Shown here piece after piece: positions 39,905 to 48,694 of a DNA stretch of 64,000 bases. Position 1 is the stretch's first letter; each line of letters starts with the position of its first letter. The notes beneath the pieces are model-generated. The model ran no database searches and was not told where the DNA came from. It saw only the letters and a list, made by a program, of their open reading frames with translations. Source of the DNA: Pycnococcus provasolii (Eukaryota > Chlorophyta > Pseudoscourfieldiophyceae > Pseudoscourfieldiales); assembly GCA_049487715.1 (NCBI GenBank), contig CP150565.1, forward strand, positions 558,001 through 622,000. The letters run 5' to 3'. The translations under genes were made by a program, and so were the position numbers.

Positions 39905-40395
39905 ATTCCCACATTCAGACTTGAGAGACTCTCGAGAGGACAGGCAGAGAGACAGAGACATTGATTGAGAAAGAGGGAGAGAGGTGTTGAGAAAAGGGTA
40001 TGATATGTGATGAGGGTGGGGGGGGTGGGTAAGATAGCCAAGTTGCTGATTTGGCAAAAGTTGGAAAGATATTGAAGGTCGAAACCTTCTGGGATCGGAT
40101 GTTGTTATCAACTAGCAATAACCTCGACTCAGTAGAAACTTCAATGTCAGAGATATTGTCCCGAGCGAATAGATTGAAAATCTGAAAATCGCCAAAAAAT
40201 CATTGCCGACAAAGGGGGGGCATGTACGACGAGGTACTTGGGATTTGGGGGGTCTCGAGTCTTGTCTTGACGTCGTTGATGTGTTGGATAAAAACGTTAA
40301 AGCACGCACGCAGGCCAGAGTCCTAGACCGAAAGGTTGGTAAAGATACAAGCTTGCGGCGACTACCGTCCTCCCTAAAGGTGCATGGTGCGATGC
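39895..40395 (+). repeat. Direct ~500-bp repeat, copy B
   Basis: The second copy of 37784-38286. Its right edge (GCGATGC) lies 135 bp before the BLOC1S1-like start codon, so it may contribute promoter sequence to that gene. Confidence 0.93.
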
Positions 40396-40529
40396 ACAAC
40401 CACCAGGCCAGGCGAAATCCATCCATCACTGATCACTCCCTCAGAAGGCACGATCAAAAATAATAGCGTGCATTCACCTCTCCTCTTCCTCCCATTTCCG
40501 CGGCTGTCTCCACCAACATATCAAGGAGA

Positions 40530-40952
40530 ATGGAGCCTCTGGAGCCGCCGCCGGCGCCTAAACCAACGACCACAGCACCAGGCTTTGCGGCGGCGCTCGC
40601 CGACAACGCAGCGGCGTGTTCGGGAGCTCGGCAGGAGGCGGAGCGTTTGGCGCAGAGGGCGTCGTCGCGGGCGCCTGAAATTATGGCCGCGGCGGTGGAC
40701 GTCGCAGGCAACGAACGTGTGAGCGCGCTCTTCAGCGCGCAGAGAAGCGCGGTAGAGACTGGAGTGCGCAGTGCGAGAACAAATGCGCACGCGCTCAACG
40801 CACGCATCCACCAGCTGAATGCGACCATCACAGGTTTCGACGACGCGCTGAAGGAGTGCGGTGATTTGGTTGCTTGGACGCAGGCGATAGCGTCGGACGT
40901 GCGCGACTGCAGCAACGCCATTGCGGAGCTGAAGGTGCGAGGGGGCACGTAG
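40530..40952 (+). CDS. BLOC1S1: BLOC-1 subunit 1 (GCN5L1)-like protein
   Basis: A 140-residue protein. The C-terminal half matches the BLOC1S1 pattern, with a helical region ending in FDDALKECGDLVAWTQAIASDVRDCSNAIAEL, comparable to the family's FNQALKEIGDVENWARSIE-type block. The N-terminal part is Pro/Ala-rich. BLOC1S1 is shared by the BLOC-1 and BORC complexes, which act in endosome/lysosome sorting and positioning; in Arabidopsis BLOS1 regulates endosomal trafficking. The assignment rests on one conserved block and helical character. Confidence 0.72.
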   Translation: MEPLEPPPAPKPTTTAPGFAAALADNAAACSGARQEAERLAQRASSRAPEIMAAAVDVAGNERVSALFSAQRSAVETGVRSARTNAHALNARIHQLNATITGFDDALKECGDLVAWTQAIASDVRDCSNAIAELKVRGGT

Positions 40953-41281
40953 ACAGACGGACAGCTATGGGTCACTATCGTAGAGCATGCGAAAATCTGC
41001 TTTTGTAACTGCCATGTGCTGTACTGTATGATATAGCAACCACAGCAGGCAAGCATGCGGTCGCCAGCCAGCCAGCCATTCCCGGCATCGCGCAGAGGGA
41101 AGGGGAGGGGAGGGAGGGAGGGCAACCCCTAAAACCTCCGCGCCTATTTGGGGTTTTGTTTTTCCTCCCCTTGATTCGAACCACCACACATGCCTCTAAA
41201 CAGCATGATGCCGGCCGTCTTGTTTTTGCGTCCGCCACATCCGCCACAAACAACACCCACCAAGTAAGTGAGTAAAGTCAA
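40953..41281. other. Intergenic, BLOC1S1 to PIGB
   Basis: About 330 bp. It includes an AGGGGAGGGGAGGGAGGGAG run near 41099-41120 and GTCCGCCACATCCGCCACAA just before the PIGB start. A TTCGAA-containing box near 41170 was checked as a possible tRNA and rejected. Confidence 0.5.
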
Positions 41282-42913
41282 ATGCAGAGTAGTATCGTCG
41301 TGCTCGTCCTAGCATGCACCGCCTTCGCCGTTTCCACTCGTCTCCTGCTGATACCACTCGCCACCGCAAACACGTTTTTTGACCCCGACGAAACCTACCA
41401 AGCCACTCTCGTCGCACAAACGCACGCATGCGACGCGGCAAAACTCAATCTGCTGCCGTGGGAGTGGAGAAATCACGTGCGCTCTTATGCGCACATCCTG
41501 CCTTTCTACATGTACTTCAAGTATATCAGCGAGTGCAGTGGGAGCATCTTTGACGAGCTGGCACCGCGTGCCATGCAGTCCACCTTGACGGCGACTGCAG
41601 GAGACGTTGCCGTCGCCCTTTACGCATACAGGCATGCAAAGCGCGTCTACGAACGTGACGAAGCAAGGGCAAGGGCAGTAGCGCAAACCACCTTCGTCTG
41701 CCACCTCACATGCTGGTTTATCGCGTACTGCGGGCAGCGCACGTACAGCAGCGCGGCGGAGGCGTCGTTCACTACGCTCGGGGTGCTTCTTTTTGACGGA
41801 TTGCGCGCCAGAGTCGCGGGGCTCGTGTGCGCCGCGCTCGCGTGCGCCGTTCGGCCAACAGCGGCACTCTTTTGGATGCCCGTGGGAATCGCGGCGATGG
41901 TGCACGAGGCGCACGACGCGTCGTCGCCGTACGCCGCCGCGAAACTCGCTGCAACGGCTGGCGCGGTCGCGCTTTGCGCACTCACCTTGCTCGCCTGCGT
42001 CGACAAGGCGTTCTACGGCAGGTGGACGTTCCCCATGCTCGAGTTTGTGCGATTCAACGTCGTGAGCGGTGGAGCACGGCTCTACGGAACACATCCATGG
42101 CACTGGTACGTGAGCCAGGCGATTCCGGCGCAGCTGTTCACGTACGTTCCATTTGCTGTCGTGGGCGCGTGGCGTGCTCTCCGCTCTTCAAGGTCGTGGG
42201 AAGCGACGATATCGCACCACGCGCCCCTGCTAGGCGCGCTTGCGTACGTCGTCGCGATGAGCCTGCAGCCTCACAAGGAGCTTCGTTTCGTTCTTCCCGT
42301 GCTTCCGATTCTGTGCGTGTATGCGGCACACGCCCTTTGCCGTGGGAGTAGTGGGAGCAGGAGTCGAGGAGCGCTGTTGGTGGGCACGCTCGCGGCCCTT
42401 CAACTCGTGCCTCTTCTGTTCTTTGGTACGTACCACCAGCGTGGGCCGATTCAAGCATCTCGGTATCTTGCATGGCACAGCAAGCCCGTGCATGCGCTCT
42501 GGCTTGCACCTTGCCACAGCGCACCTCAGTTCTTTCCGACGCGTGGTATGCACGCCCGCTTCCTCGACTGCACGCCGTCGCCGTGGTTTACACCCACGCC
42601 AGGTTCGAATGGCACATCGCCGACGCACCCGACGGAATGGCGGCAGGCACTTCACGATGGCACGTCGAAGATGACGGAGGAGCGTCGATTTTTCGCCAAC
42701 TCTTCGCGATTCGCCCGCGCGTGTCTGGGGGACATTTCGTACACACACGTCGCGACGTTCGAGCGCGGCGAGGAGGAGGAGGGGCTTCTGAGTGCGCTTC
42801 GCGACTACGACTACGAGCTCGTCGGTCGCTGGCCGAACGACGCGTTCGGCTTGCTTGACGACGACCGGCGCGGCTTGTGGGTGAGCGTGTGGGAGAAGAA
42901 GAAGTGTATGTAG
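41282..42913 (+). CDS. PIGB: GPI mannosyltransferase 3 (PIG-B)
   Basis: A 543-residue GT22 multipass ER enzyme that adds the third mannose (alpha-1,2) to the GPI anchor precursor from dolichol-phosphate mannose. The N-terminal helix leads into the lumenal catalytic loop NTFFDPDETYQ (about 30-40), with the acidic pair needed in GT22 enzymes. Further blocks are WEWRNHVRSYAHILPFY, YCGQRTYSSAAEASFTTLG, VRPTAALFWMP, GTHPWHWYVSQAIPAQL and PHKELRFVLPVLPI (about 330). Hydrophobic stretches throughout fit 8-10 membrane spans. The LYGTHPWHWY and HKE(E/L)RF blocks distinguish PIG-B from ALG9/ALG12 fairly well. Confidence 0.9.
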   Translation: MQSSIVVLVLACTAFAVSTRLLLIPLATANTFFDPDETYQATLVAQTHACDAAKLNLLPWEWRNHVRSYAHILPFYMYFKYISECSGSIFDELAPRAMQSTLTATAGDVAVALYAYRHAKRVYERDEARARAVAQTTFVCHLTCWFIAYCGQRTYSSAAEASFTTLGVLLFDGLRARVAGLVCAALACAVRPTAALFWMPVGIAAMVHEAHDASSPYAAAKLAATAGAVALCALTLLACVDKAFYGRWTFPMLEFVRFNVVSGGARLYGTHPWHWYVSQAIPAQLFTYVPFAVVGAWRALRSSRSWEATISHHAPLLGALAYVVAMSLQPHKELRFVLPVLPILCVYAAHALCRGSSGSRSRGALLVGTLAALQLVPLLFFGTYHQRGPIQASRYLAWHSKPVHALWLAPCHSAPQFFPTRGMHARFLDCTPSPWFTPTPGSNGTSPTHPTEWRQALHDGTSKMTEERRFFANSSRFARACLGDISYTHVATFERGEEEEGLLSALRDYDYELVGRWPNDAFGLLDDDRRGLWVSVWEKKKCM

Positions 42914-43532
42914 ACCTCTCTCTGTCTGAATAGGCTATGTAAAAATAAGTGTTCTTTATGGATGTGTATATCTCTTGTGTGTTTTTAAACAGTGGGTTGC
43001 ATAGACAAACTTTGGCAAAGCCTTTTCTCTGACTGATTAGAACAACCCCCTGGAGGTGGAGGAGTCAACATGTATGGAGGAGTCTATAAGTAGGCACAAG
43101 AGACACCTACCAACTATGTGACTAACTTGTACGACAAAGCCTTAACTCTAGCCCTAACCCAACCCCGAAGTCGGAGGGGATACGTTAGGGTTTCTTCGTA
43201 ACCCTGGTGCCTGCCGGCACCTCCTGGCTAGGGCTTCGCCCCAGCCATTGCTTTGTCGTTCCTGAACAAAACGCGTAGAACTAAACAGCTAGGACGTGCG
43301 ATGGCGACAGAGGAAGGACGGCATAGCGCCCCACCTCCACCTGGACCAGGCCCCCCCCTAATCAATCCCCTTCACAAAACACAAAACACTGAAACAGTTC
43401 TGTGTCGAGGTCGTTCTTTGTCCGCTCCTGCCCCCTTCCTGTTCTCCCCGTTCGCTCCGCTTTGCCCTCTTCTCGTCTTTCCTTTTTCCGAGTCTGCTTC
43501 CCTTTCTTCTTTCGTGTCGTCATTTCTGAGCC
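42914..43532. other. Intergenic, PIGB to WD40 gene
   Basis: About 620 bp. Telo-box-like strings (CTCTAGCCCTAACCC, GTTAGGGTTTCTTC, GTAACCCTGG) lie at 43145-43207, about 330 bp before the WD40 start. No gene was recognised. Confidence 0.5.
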
Positions 43533-46046
43533 ATGGAGTTGGACCCGTCTTCCTCTGGAGGTGTCATGGGAACTGATGTGCATGATGTGTCGTTGTCATC
43601 TTTGCCGTCGTCGTCTCCTTCATTGGGCGCATCTTTATCTTTCGACGCATCTGAGGCATCCGACGCTTTTTTGGAGGATGATGATGATTTGTCGTTAGAG
43701 GCTGATTTGTCTCACATGGAGTTGCAAGAAGAGGAGAACTTGCAAGAGAATAGGGAAGATGTTCCTGCGGATGAAGAAGAACCCTTAAGAAGAGGGCGTT
43801 CACTTCGGAACGTCAACGACGAGGATTCTTACCCTCACGCTCACGCTCACGGAGGAGAGACTCTTCGTGATGGCAATGCAGCAGCAGGCATTGATGATGC
43901 CTTGGAGTCGAGACCTGATGCCTTGGAGAGATTTCAGCAGGCGTCGGACGAAACCGACGACGACGAAAGTGATGTTGACGATGAGCTCGACGACGATGTG
44001 AATGGGTCCGAAGAGGAGGACTTTGAGAGAAATGTCGTGCCGGTCTCTGGTGTCAACTCCGACGACGACGACGACGAGAATCATCATAATCATAATCATA
44101 ACGACCCATCAGACGACGACGACGACGACGACGCGCTCAATGACGACGACAACGACAACGACGCCATGGACTCACCCTCAAGCGGCCAGCCGTCGATGTC
44201 GTCGCAGTTTCAGCCGTACATCGACCCCGACGTTGCGCCGGGAGACACGTCGGACGTCGCTGTCGCCCTGCACAACGCAGACGCGCAGGGAATCCCGTGG
44301 TCGAGGCTCAACTTCACGCGGGCCAAGTACCGAGACCAGAGACTCAAGTCGTACAAGAACTACACAAACTTGGAGTTTGACGAGGAGGCGCTCATGGAGC
44401 AGTGCACGGTGGTGACTCCTGGGAACGAGTTCTACACCTTCAAGCGAAACGTGCGAGGCCTCAGGCCCACAATCGTGCACTTCCAGCTGCGCAACCTCGT
44501 CGCGGCCACGTCGCCGAGCGACGTGTACGTCGTGCAGGAGAACTGCGTCGTGCGCCATCGACCGCACGCTCCTCACGTCGAAATGCCGTCGTCGTACCAC
44601 CCTCACCACCACCGATGGAACCACGCGTCAGTCAGCCATCAGTGCAGTCACCACCCGCTGGCGCCGCCTGCCATGCGCACGCTTGCGCACGTGCGAAGGA
44701 GACTCGCGAGGCATCGCGTGTCAAATGCGTCGCTGAGCAGCGGGAGCCGTGAGGCATCACCCAGCGACTCGCCATCCGGCGAAGGGTCGCCGCGCCATCC
44801 TAGCGCGTCGACGTCGGCGTGGTGGAACGGCAATGCGGCGACGCGCTCTCCATTTTCATCCGCGATGGACCAGCAGCAGCAGCGCCAGGCTGCAGACCAT
44901 CACCCCATGCTGCGCAATCCAGCGCAGCAGGATCTCCATCGACGGGCATCGTCGTCGTCATCGTCGTCCGTCGTGTCAACGCGCGAGGTGCTGAACTTGC
45001 GCGGAGGTCCGACGATGCCGCCTCAACTCGACAAGACGAGCGTGCAGGTGTCGACGCTCGGCGCGAATGGCAGCCTGGTGGTGGCTGGCGGATTTTCCGG
45101 CGAGCTCGTGGCGAAGCGCATGCACACGTTCCGCCACGACTACGCGCCGCGCACTTACGCCGCGGGCGACGTCGTCGACGACGAGGGCGTCACGCACGTG
45201 GGACGCATCACCTCGTGCGAGAATGCAATCACGAATGCGCTCGAGGTGTTCCACGACGCGTCGTGCGGAATGTCTCAGTTCGCTAGCTGTGCGGTGCAAA
45301 CCACCTCCGCGGAACTGCGCGACGAAATGATGAGAAGCGAGGGGCAGCCTCTGAGCGCCGACGAAGTGTCCGAGCTGCCGTACGAGGAGTACCGCAGCCA
45401 CTTCGAGTGCGTTCCAAATCGCGTGCTGGCGTCGTCGAACGACCACGTCGTTCGCATGTACGATGCTGAGCGGTGGGGCGACCCGGTGCTGAGCGTGCGC
45501 ATGGACTGGCCCGCCAACTGCGCGAGCGTTGACCCGTACCGTCGCCTCATGTGCATCGTGGGCGACGACCCGCGCGCGGTGATTGTGGACGCTCGGAGCG
45601 GGCAGCACCTCGTGACGCTCGAGGGGCACGCGGACTTCTCGTTCGCGTGCGCATGGCACCCGACGGGCCTCAGCCTAGCCACAGGGAACCAGGATGCGAC
45701 GGCGCGCATATGGGACGCACGCAACTGGAGTCGCAGCGTTTGCTGCCTTCCCGGGCGCATAGGCGCGATGCGCAGCTTGCGCTACTCCTACGACGGCCGA
45801 TTCCTAGCTGGCGCGGAGGCTGCGGACTTCTGCCACGTGTGGGACGTCTCGTGTGGATATCGTAGGAGCCAGACGCTGGACATTTTTGGCGAGATTGCGG
45901 GCATCTCGTACACGCCTCTGCTCGATTCATGCGAATCGCACCATCAGCGGGAAAGCCTCTTTGTGGGCGTCAATGATCCAGCTTATGGGAGTGTCATGGA
46001 GTACAGAAGAGCAAGCGAAGATAGATGGGGCGACATGGCCATCTAG
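43533..46046 (+). CDS. WD40 protein of the plant At3g13340 / yeast C2A9.03 family
   Basis: An 837-residue protein with a long acidic, low-complexity N-terminus (1-215, rich in Asp/Glu) and a conserved C-terminal part. Family blocks are visible: DAQGIPWSRLNFTRAKYRDQRLKSYKNY, EFYTFKRNVRGLRPTIVHFQLRNLVAATS, VSTLGANGSLVVAGGFSGELV, NAITNALEVF, then WD40 repeats FSFACAWHPTGLSLATGNQDATARIWDARN and FLAGAEAADFCHVWD. Homologues are universal in plants, algae and fungi, but their function is poorly known. A Ser/Pro/His-rich insert of about 120 residues (about 350-480) splits the conserved region. Its stop is 107 bp from that of the convergent methyltransferase gene. Confidence 0.88.
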   Translation: MELDPSSSGGVMGTDVHDVSLSSLPSSSPSLGASLSFDASEASDAFLEDDDDLSLEADLSHMELQEEENLQENREDVPADEEEPLRRGRSLRNVNDEDSYPHAHAHGGETLRDGNAAAGIDDALESRPDALERFQQASDETDDDESDVDDELDDDVNGSEEEDFERNVVPVSGVNSDDDDDENHHNHNHNDPSDDDDDDDALNDDDNDNDAMDSPSSGQPSMSSQFQPYIDPDVAPGDTSDVAVALHNADAQGIPWSRLNFTRAKYRDQRLKSYKNYTNLEFDEEALMEQCTVVTPGNEFYTFKRNVRGLRPTIVHFQLRNLVAATSPSDVYVVQENCVVRHRPHAPHVEMPSSYHPHHHRWNHASVSHQCSHHPLAPPAMRTLAHVRRRLARHRVSNASLSSGSREASPSDSPSGEGSPRHPSASTSAWWNGNAATRSPFSSAMDQQQQRQAADHHPMLRNPAQQDLHRRASSSSSSSVVSTREVLNLRGGPTMPPQLDKTSVQVSTLGANGSLVVAGGFSGELVAKRMHTFRHDYAPRTYAAGDVVDDEGVTHVGRITSCENAITNALEVFHDASCGMSQFASCAVQTTSAELRDEMMRSEGQPLSADEVSELPYEEYRSHFECVPNRVLASSNDHVVRMYDAERWGDPVLSVRMDWPANCASVDPYRRLMCIVGDDPRAVIVDARSGQHLVTLEGHADFSFACAWHPTGLSLATGNQDATARIWDARNWSRSVCCLPGRIGAMRSLRYSYDGRFLAGAEAADFCHVWDVSCGYRRSQTLDIFGEIAGISYTPLLDSCESHHQRESLFVGVNDPAYGSVMEYRRASEDRWGDMAI

Positions 46047-46153
46047 ATAGTCTACCTTAGAGAAAAAAGAAAGAACTCAAACCCCAACAACAGTGTTTTA
46101 CATGTAGAGATGATACAATTTTTTATGACACATAAACCACTACTTCGGAAGTT

Positions 46154-46840
46154 CTACAAAGTAGTAGTAGTGGTGGTGGTAGTAAAGCGAAGCACGCACA
46201 GCCTTTCCATGTCCGCACGACGCTCCATGACGACTTGGCTTTCCAGTCCTCTCGCTTTCGCGTCTTGTTGAATTTCGCCGACGTCGTTTTCGTGCAGCGC
46301 AACGACGTACGCGCGTCCTTCTTTCCACAAGTAGTCAGCGAGCTGCGGCATCAGCACGCTGTCGACGAGAAGACGTCCTTTTTCTCCACCGGCGAAAGCG
46401 GCGTTGATGACACTGTTGTGGTTCGTTGTCGTTTCCGGCGTTGTCGTGTATATTTCCTCGTCTTCCGTGGGTACATACGGCGGGTTGCACATGAGCACGT
46501 CAAACAGTCTCCTGGTTCGGAACGCGTCCAAGCCGTTGCACAGCACGATGTCAACATTATTGCTGCACTTGTGGTTCCGAGCAGTTTGCGCCGTGTGCTT
46601 CGCGGCGAGGTGGTTGACGTCCGTGGCAACGACTTGAATGTGTGGCGAGTTGAGTGCGAGTGACGTGCATACGTATCCGGATCCGCACCCGACTTCGACG
46701 GCTAGCATGTTACAATATTCCGACTTAAGTGCATCTGCCAAGTCGTCGTTGATGGCGTCGGCGAGCAGGAACGTGTCGTCGGATGGCTCGTAGCACTCGT
46801 CGGCGCGGTACGACGTCAGCGCAATCCTTGAGAGCGCCAT
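46154..46840 (-). CDS. N6AMT1: N6AMT1/HemK2-type eRF1 glutamine methyltransferase
   Basis: A 228-residue SAM-dependent methyltransferase. The N-terminal YEPSDDTFLLADAI, the SAM-binding VEVGCGSGYV (about 45-54) and the catalytic CNPPYVPT (about 119-126) place it in the HemK2/Mtq2/N6AMT1 group, which with TRM112 methylates the Gln of the GGQ motif in eRF1 (and histone H4K12 in animals). The C-terminus ends in eight threonines encoded by a short tandem repeat. The start is at 46840 (MALSRIAL), since the upstream in-frame codons are AT-rich leader. Telo-box strings lie 65-90 bp upstream. Confidence 0.9.
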   Translation of the reverse strand: MALSRIALTSYRADECYEPSDDTFLLADAINDDLADALKSEYCNMLAVEVGCGSGYVCTSLALNSPHIQVVATDVNHLAAKHTAQTARNHKCSNNVDIVLCNGLDAFRTRRLFDVLMCNPPYVPTEDEEIYTTTPETTTNHNSVINAAFAGGEKGRLLVDSVLMPQLADYLWKEGRAYVVALHENDVGEIQQDAKARGLESQVVMERRADMERLCVLRFTTTTTTTTL

Positions 46841-46901
46841 GAGAGAATGGCAGAATGGAAAAAAAATCAAAAAATACAGATGAACTTGTGTCCCGCACGC
46901 A

Positions 46902-46928
46902 AAAACCCTAATCTTAAAACCCTAACTC
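46902..46928 (-). promoter_or_regulatory. Telo-box-like elements upstream of N6AMT1 gene
   Basis: AAAAACCCTAATCTTAAAAC followed by CCTAACTC gives two AACCCTAA-type motifs between the divergent genes at 46840 and 47110. Function is inferred from plant telo-boxes. Confidence 0.45.
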
Positions 46929-47109
46929 ATGTTGTGAGGCTAATTTTGGGGATCCGTCGTTGCCGATAGACTGCTGTTGATTTGATGTGCCCGGGCAGCC
47001 GGGGTGGTCTGGTATTTCCATGGTTGAGAACCCCCCCCCTCTCAGATATCGTATCTTCTGCACAGCTCGGAGGATCGTACAGTGTGATTCAACGGCATTA
47101 TTAAGAATA

Positions 47110-48117
47110 ATGCCGTACGTTCGCCTTACTCGTGCGCCTTGTTTTGCCTCACCACCTCGTTCTCGCTTGAACCGTCATAGAAATCACCTTCGGTCGTTAC
47201 CGCTCGCGTTGGGCCATCAGGATGGGTTCACCTTAGGCGCTTTCAGGCGGGGGCGCGGTGCCGGGGTGACTTGCAGAGCTGCGTACGAACGTGCGGCGCG
47301 CGTGACAAAATCAGACGACGACGACGAAGATGACGACGAAGACGAACCCGCGTCGCCGTACGAGGGGAACTCCTTCGACGAGGACGACAGAGTCGAGCAG
47401 ATACGAGACCTGAACCGATCCATCAGAAGAGCGGAGCGTGTGTGGCGTGCGAAAGGCTACGGCGTCGTGGAACTGACGAGGGAGGAGGCTGAAGCTGCTC
47501 ACGACGAGAACGATACGATCAAGGTGGACGTCGGTCCCGTGGGAAAGGTGAAGTCGCGGCGATTCAAGGTGACGCCAAGATTTGACGGCAAGCTCGTCAC
47601 CGTCGTGATGGAGAGGCCGCTCGGCGCCGTGTTTGCCGAGGACGACGACGCGAACGTGCGTTGCGTGGAGCTCGTCGACGATAGCCAAGCCTCTCGCGCA
47701 GCTGCCGTGGCAAAATTGAACGGCAAGTCAGATTTCATTGCGGTGGGCGACGTGCTACGTGCCATGACTGCCACTGTCGTTTCGGTACCTCGAACAGCGG
47801 GTGCTCAGCTGTTGGGCAACCTCGACGGCACCACGCGCGTGGTCATCTTGTACGGCGCTGACAACCAACCCGTGGATAAGACGCTCCAGGCACTGAGACA
47901 GGGTAAAGTTGCAGACGGCCCGATGACGCTAATCTTGGAGCGTCCTGACGAGTCGAATAACACGTGGACCGAGCGATACGAGAAGGAGGCGAAGGAGGAG
48001 GCGCTGAGACCCGTCGATCCGATGGCTTCGAAGAAGAACGACGTTCCCGACGCCGTCAATCTGGGCTTTCTCGTGTTCGCGCTAAGCTTTCTTCTGTTGT
48101 TCTCGCAAGGATTCTGA
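47110..48117 (+). CDS. PDZ-like protein with C-terminal membrane anchor, plastid-targeted?
   Basis: A 335-residue protein. The first 60 residues (MPYVRLTRAPCFASPPRSRL...) are basic, rich in Ser/Arg and poor in acids, like a plastid transit peptide. An acidic stretch follows (about 62-95), then a region about 160-280 with PDZ-like strands (GKLVTVVMERPLGAVFAEDD ... DFIAVGDVLRAM ... GPMTLILERPD). A single hydrophobic helix ends the protein (LGFLVFALSFLLLFSQGF). This suggests a tail-anchored thylakoid or envelope protein, but no specific function can be assigned. Confidence 0.65.
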   Translation: MPYVRLTRAPCFASPPRSRLNRHRNHLRSLPLALGHQDGFTLGAFRRGRGAGVTCRAAYERAARVTKSDDDDEDDDEDEPASPYEGNSFDEDDRVEQIRDLNRSIRRAERVWRAKGYGVVELTREEAEAAHDENDTIKVDVGPVGKVKSRRFKVTPRFDGKLVTVVMERPLGAVFAEDDDANVRCVELVDDSQASRAAAVAKLNGKSDFIAVGDVLRAMTATVVSVPRTAGAQLLGNLDGTTRVVILYGADNQPVDKTLQALRQGKVADGPMTLILERPDESNNTWTERYEKEAKEEALRPVDPMASKKNDVPDAVNLGFLVFALSFLLLFSQGF

Positions 48118-48199
48118 ATCGGTGAGACGCCGAGTGAAGAACATAAGAAACTCGCCAATTCAGATTCCTTGCATGAACAACAGAAGCTAAGATCACTCA

Positions 48200-48256
48200 T
48201 TCAGTAAATGGAGTGTACTTTACTTTGTCCAACGGGCGTCTAATAACACCATCCAC
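48200..48256 (+). repeat. Dispersed repeat, copy 2
   Basis: This matches 29425-29480. It lies 80 bp after the stop of the PDZ-like gene. Confidence 0.75.
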
Positions 48257-48436
48257 AAGCACGTTGTTGTTGTTAGACTAAGTTGTTGACGACTGGGTGT
48301 CACTGCGGATTGCGAGAAATACAAACAAAGATTTGCACAACAACTTAAACAACTTGCGACAGCGACATGAAGTACTACACCATTCACAAGCACGTCGTTG
48401 TTGTTAAGTTGTTGACGACTGGGTGTCACGGCGGAT
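48246..48436 (+). repeat. Local direct repeat of 60-65 bp
   Basis: Copies at 48246-48310 and 48377-48436 share CACAAGCACG, GTTGTTGTT, AGTTGTTGACGACTGGGTGT and CGGAT; the first carries a few extra bases. Confidence 0.8.
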
Positions 48437-48694
48437 CTTGCGGAGTAAAAACAGATTTTGCGCGACATGAATTGTCGCTCTTTAGGGTGTAGGGTACGGG
48501 ACTTCTGAAACCCCGATCAAGATGCCCTTTGTGCTGACCTGGCCGGCACAGTTCACAAATTTCGGCGTCTGCGGGGCCGTAGACTAAAATCAACCTGCAA
48601 CGGAATTTGCCGAAGAAAGGCCCGGCCCCTTTGGCACGTGCCTGATATTTTTCCCCTCATTTTTCGGTTCATAATTCTTTGCAGAAAAAAACAA

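Larger units (their letters stand above)
37729..40529. other. Rearranged intergenic region, HCAR to BLOC1S1
   Basis: About 2.8 kb without an intact gene. It holds two copies of a roughly 500-bp repeat (37784-38286 and 39895-40395) around 1.6 kb of unique DNA that carries an AT-rich stretch, a MITE-like element, a CACGTG cluster and a coding-like fragment. Base composition is clearly more AT-rich than the flanks from 38330 to 39420. Confidence 0.7.
48118..48694. other. Intergenic with short repeats
   Basis: About 580 bp. It holds the second copy of the dispersed 3'-flank repeat (48200-48256) and a 60-65 bp direct repeat (48246-48310 and 48377-48436, beginning ACACCATCCACAAGCACG). No gene was recognised. 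Confidence 0.6.

Noticed and set aside
37784-40395. The two ~500-bp repeats as LTRs of a retrotransposon
   Set aside because: The ends are not TG...CA, the flanking 5-mers differ (TGCTT against ACAAC), and no primer binding site, polypurine tract or gag/pol sequence lies between.
41160-41190. Possible tRNA B-box (GGTTCGAATC on the minus strand)
   Set aside because: The flanking bases do not form a T-stem and no D-arm, anticodon arm or acceptor pairing was seen upstream.
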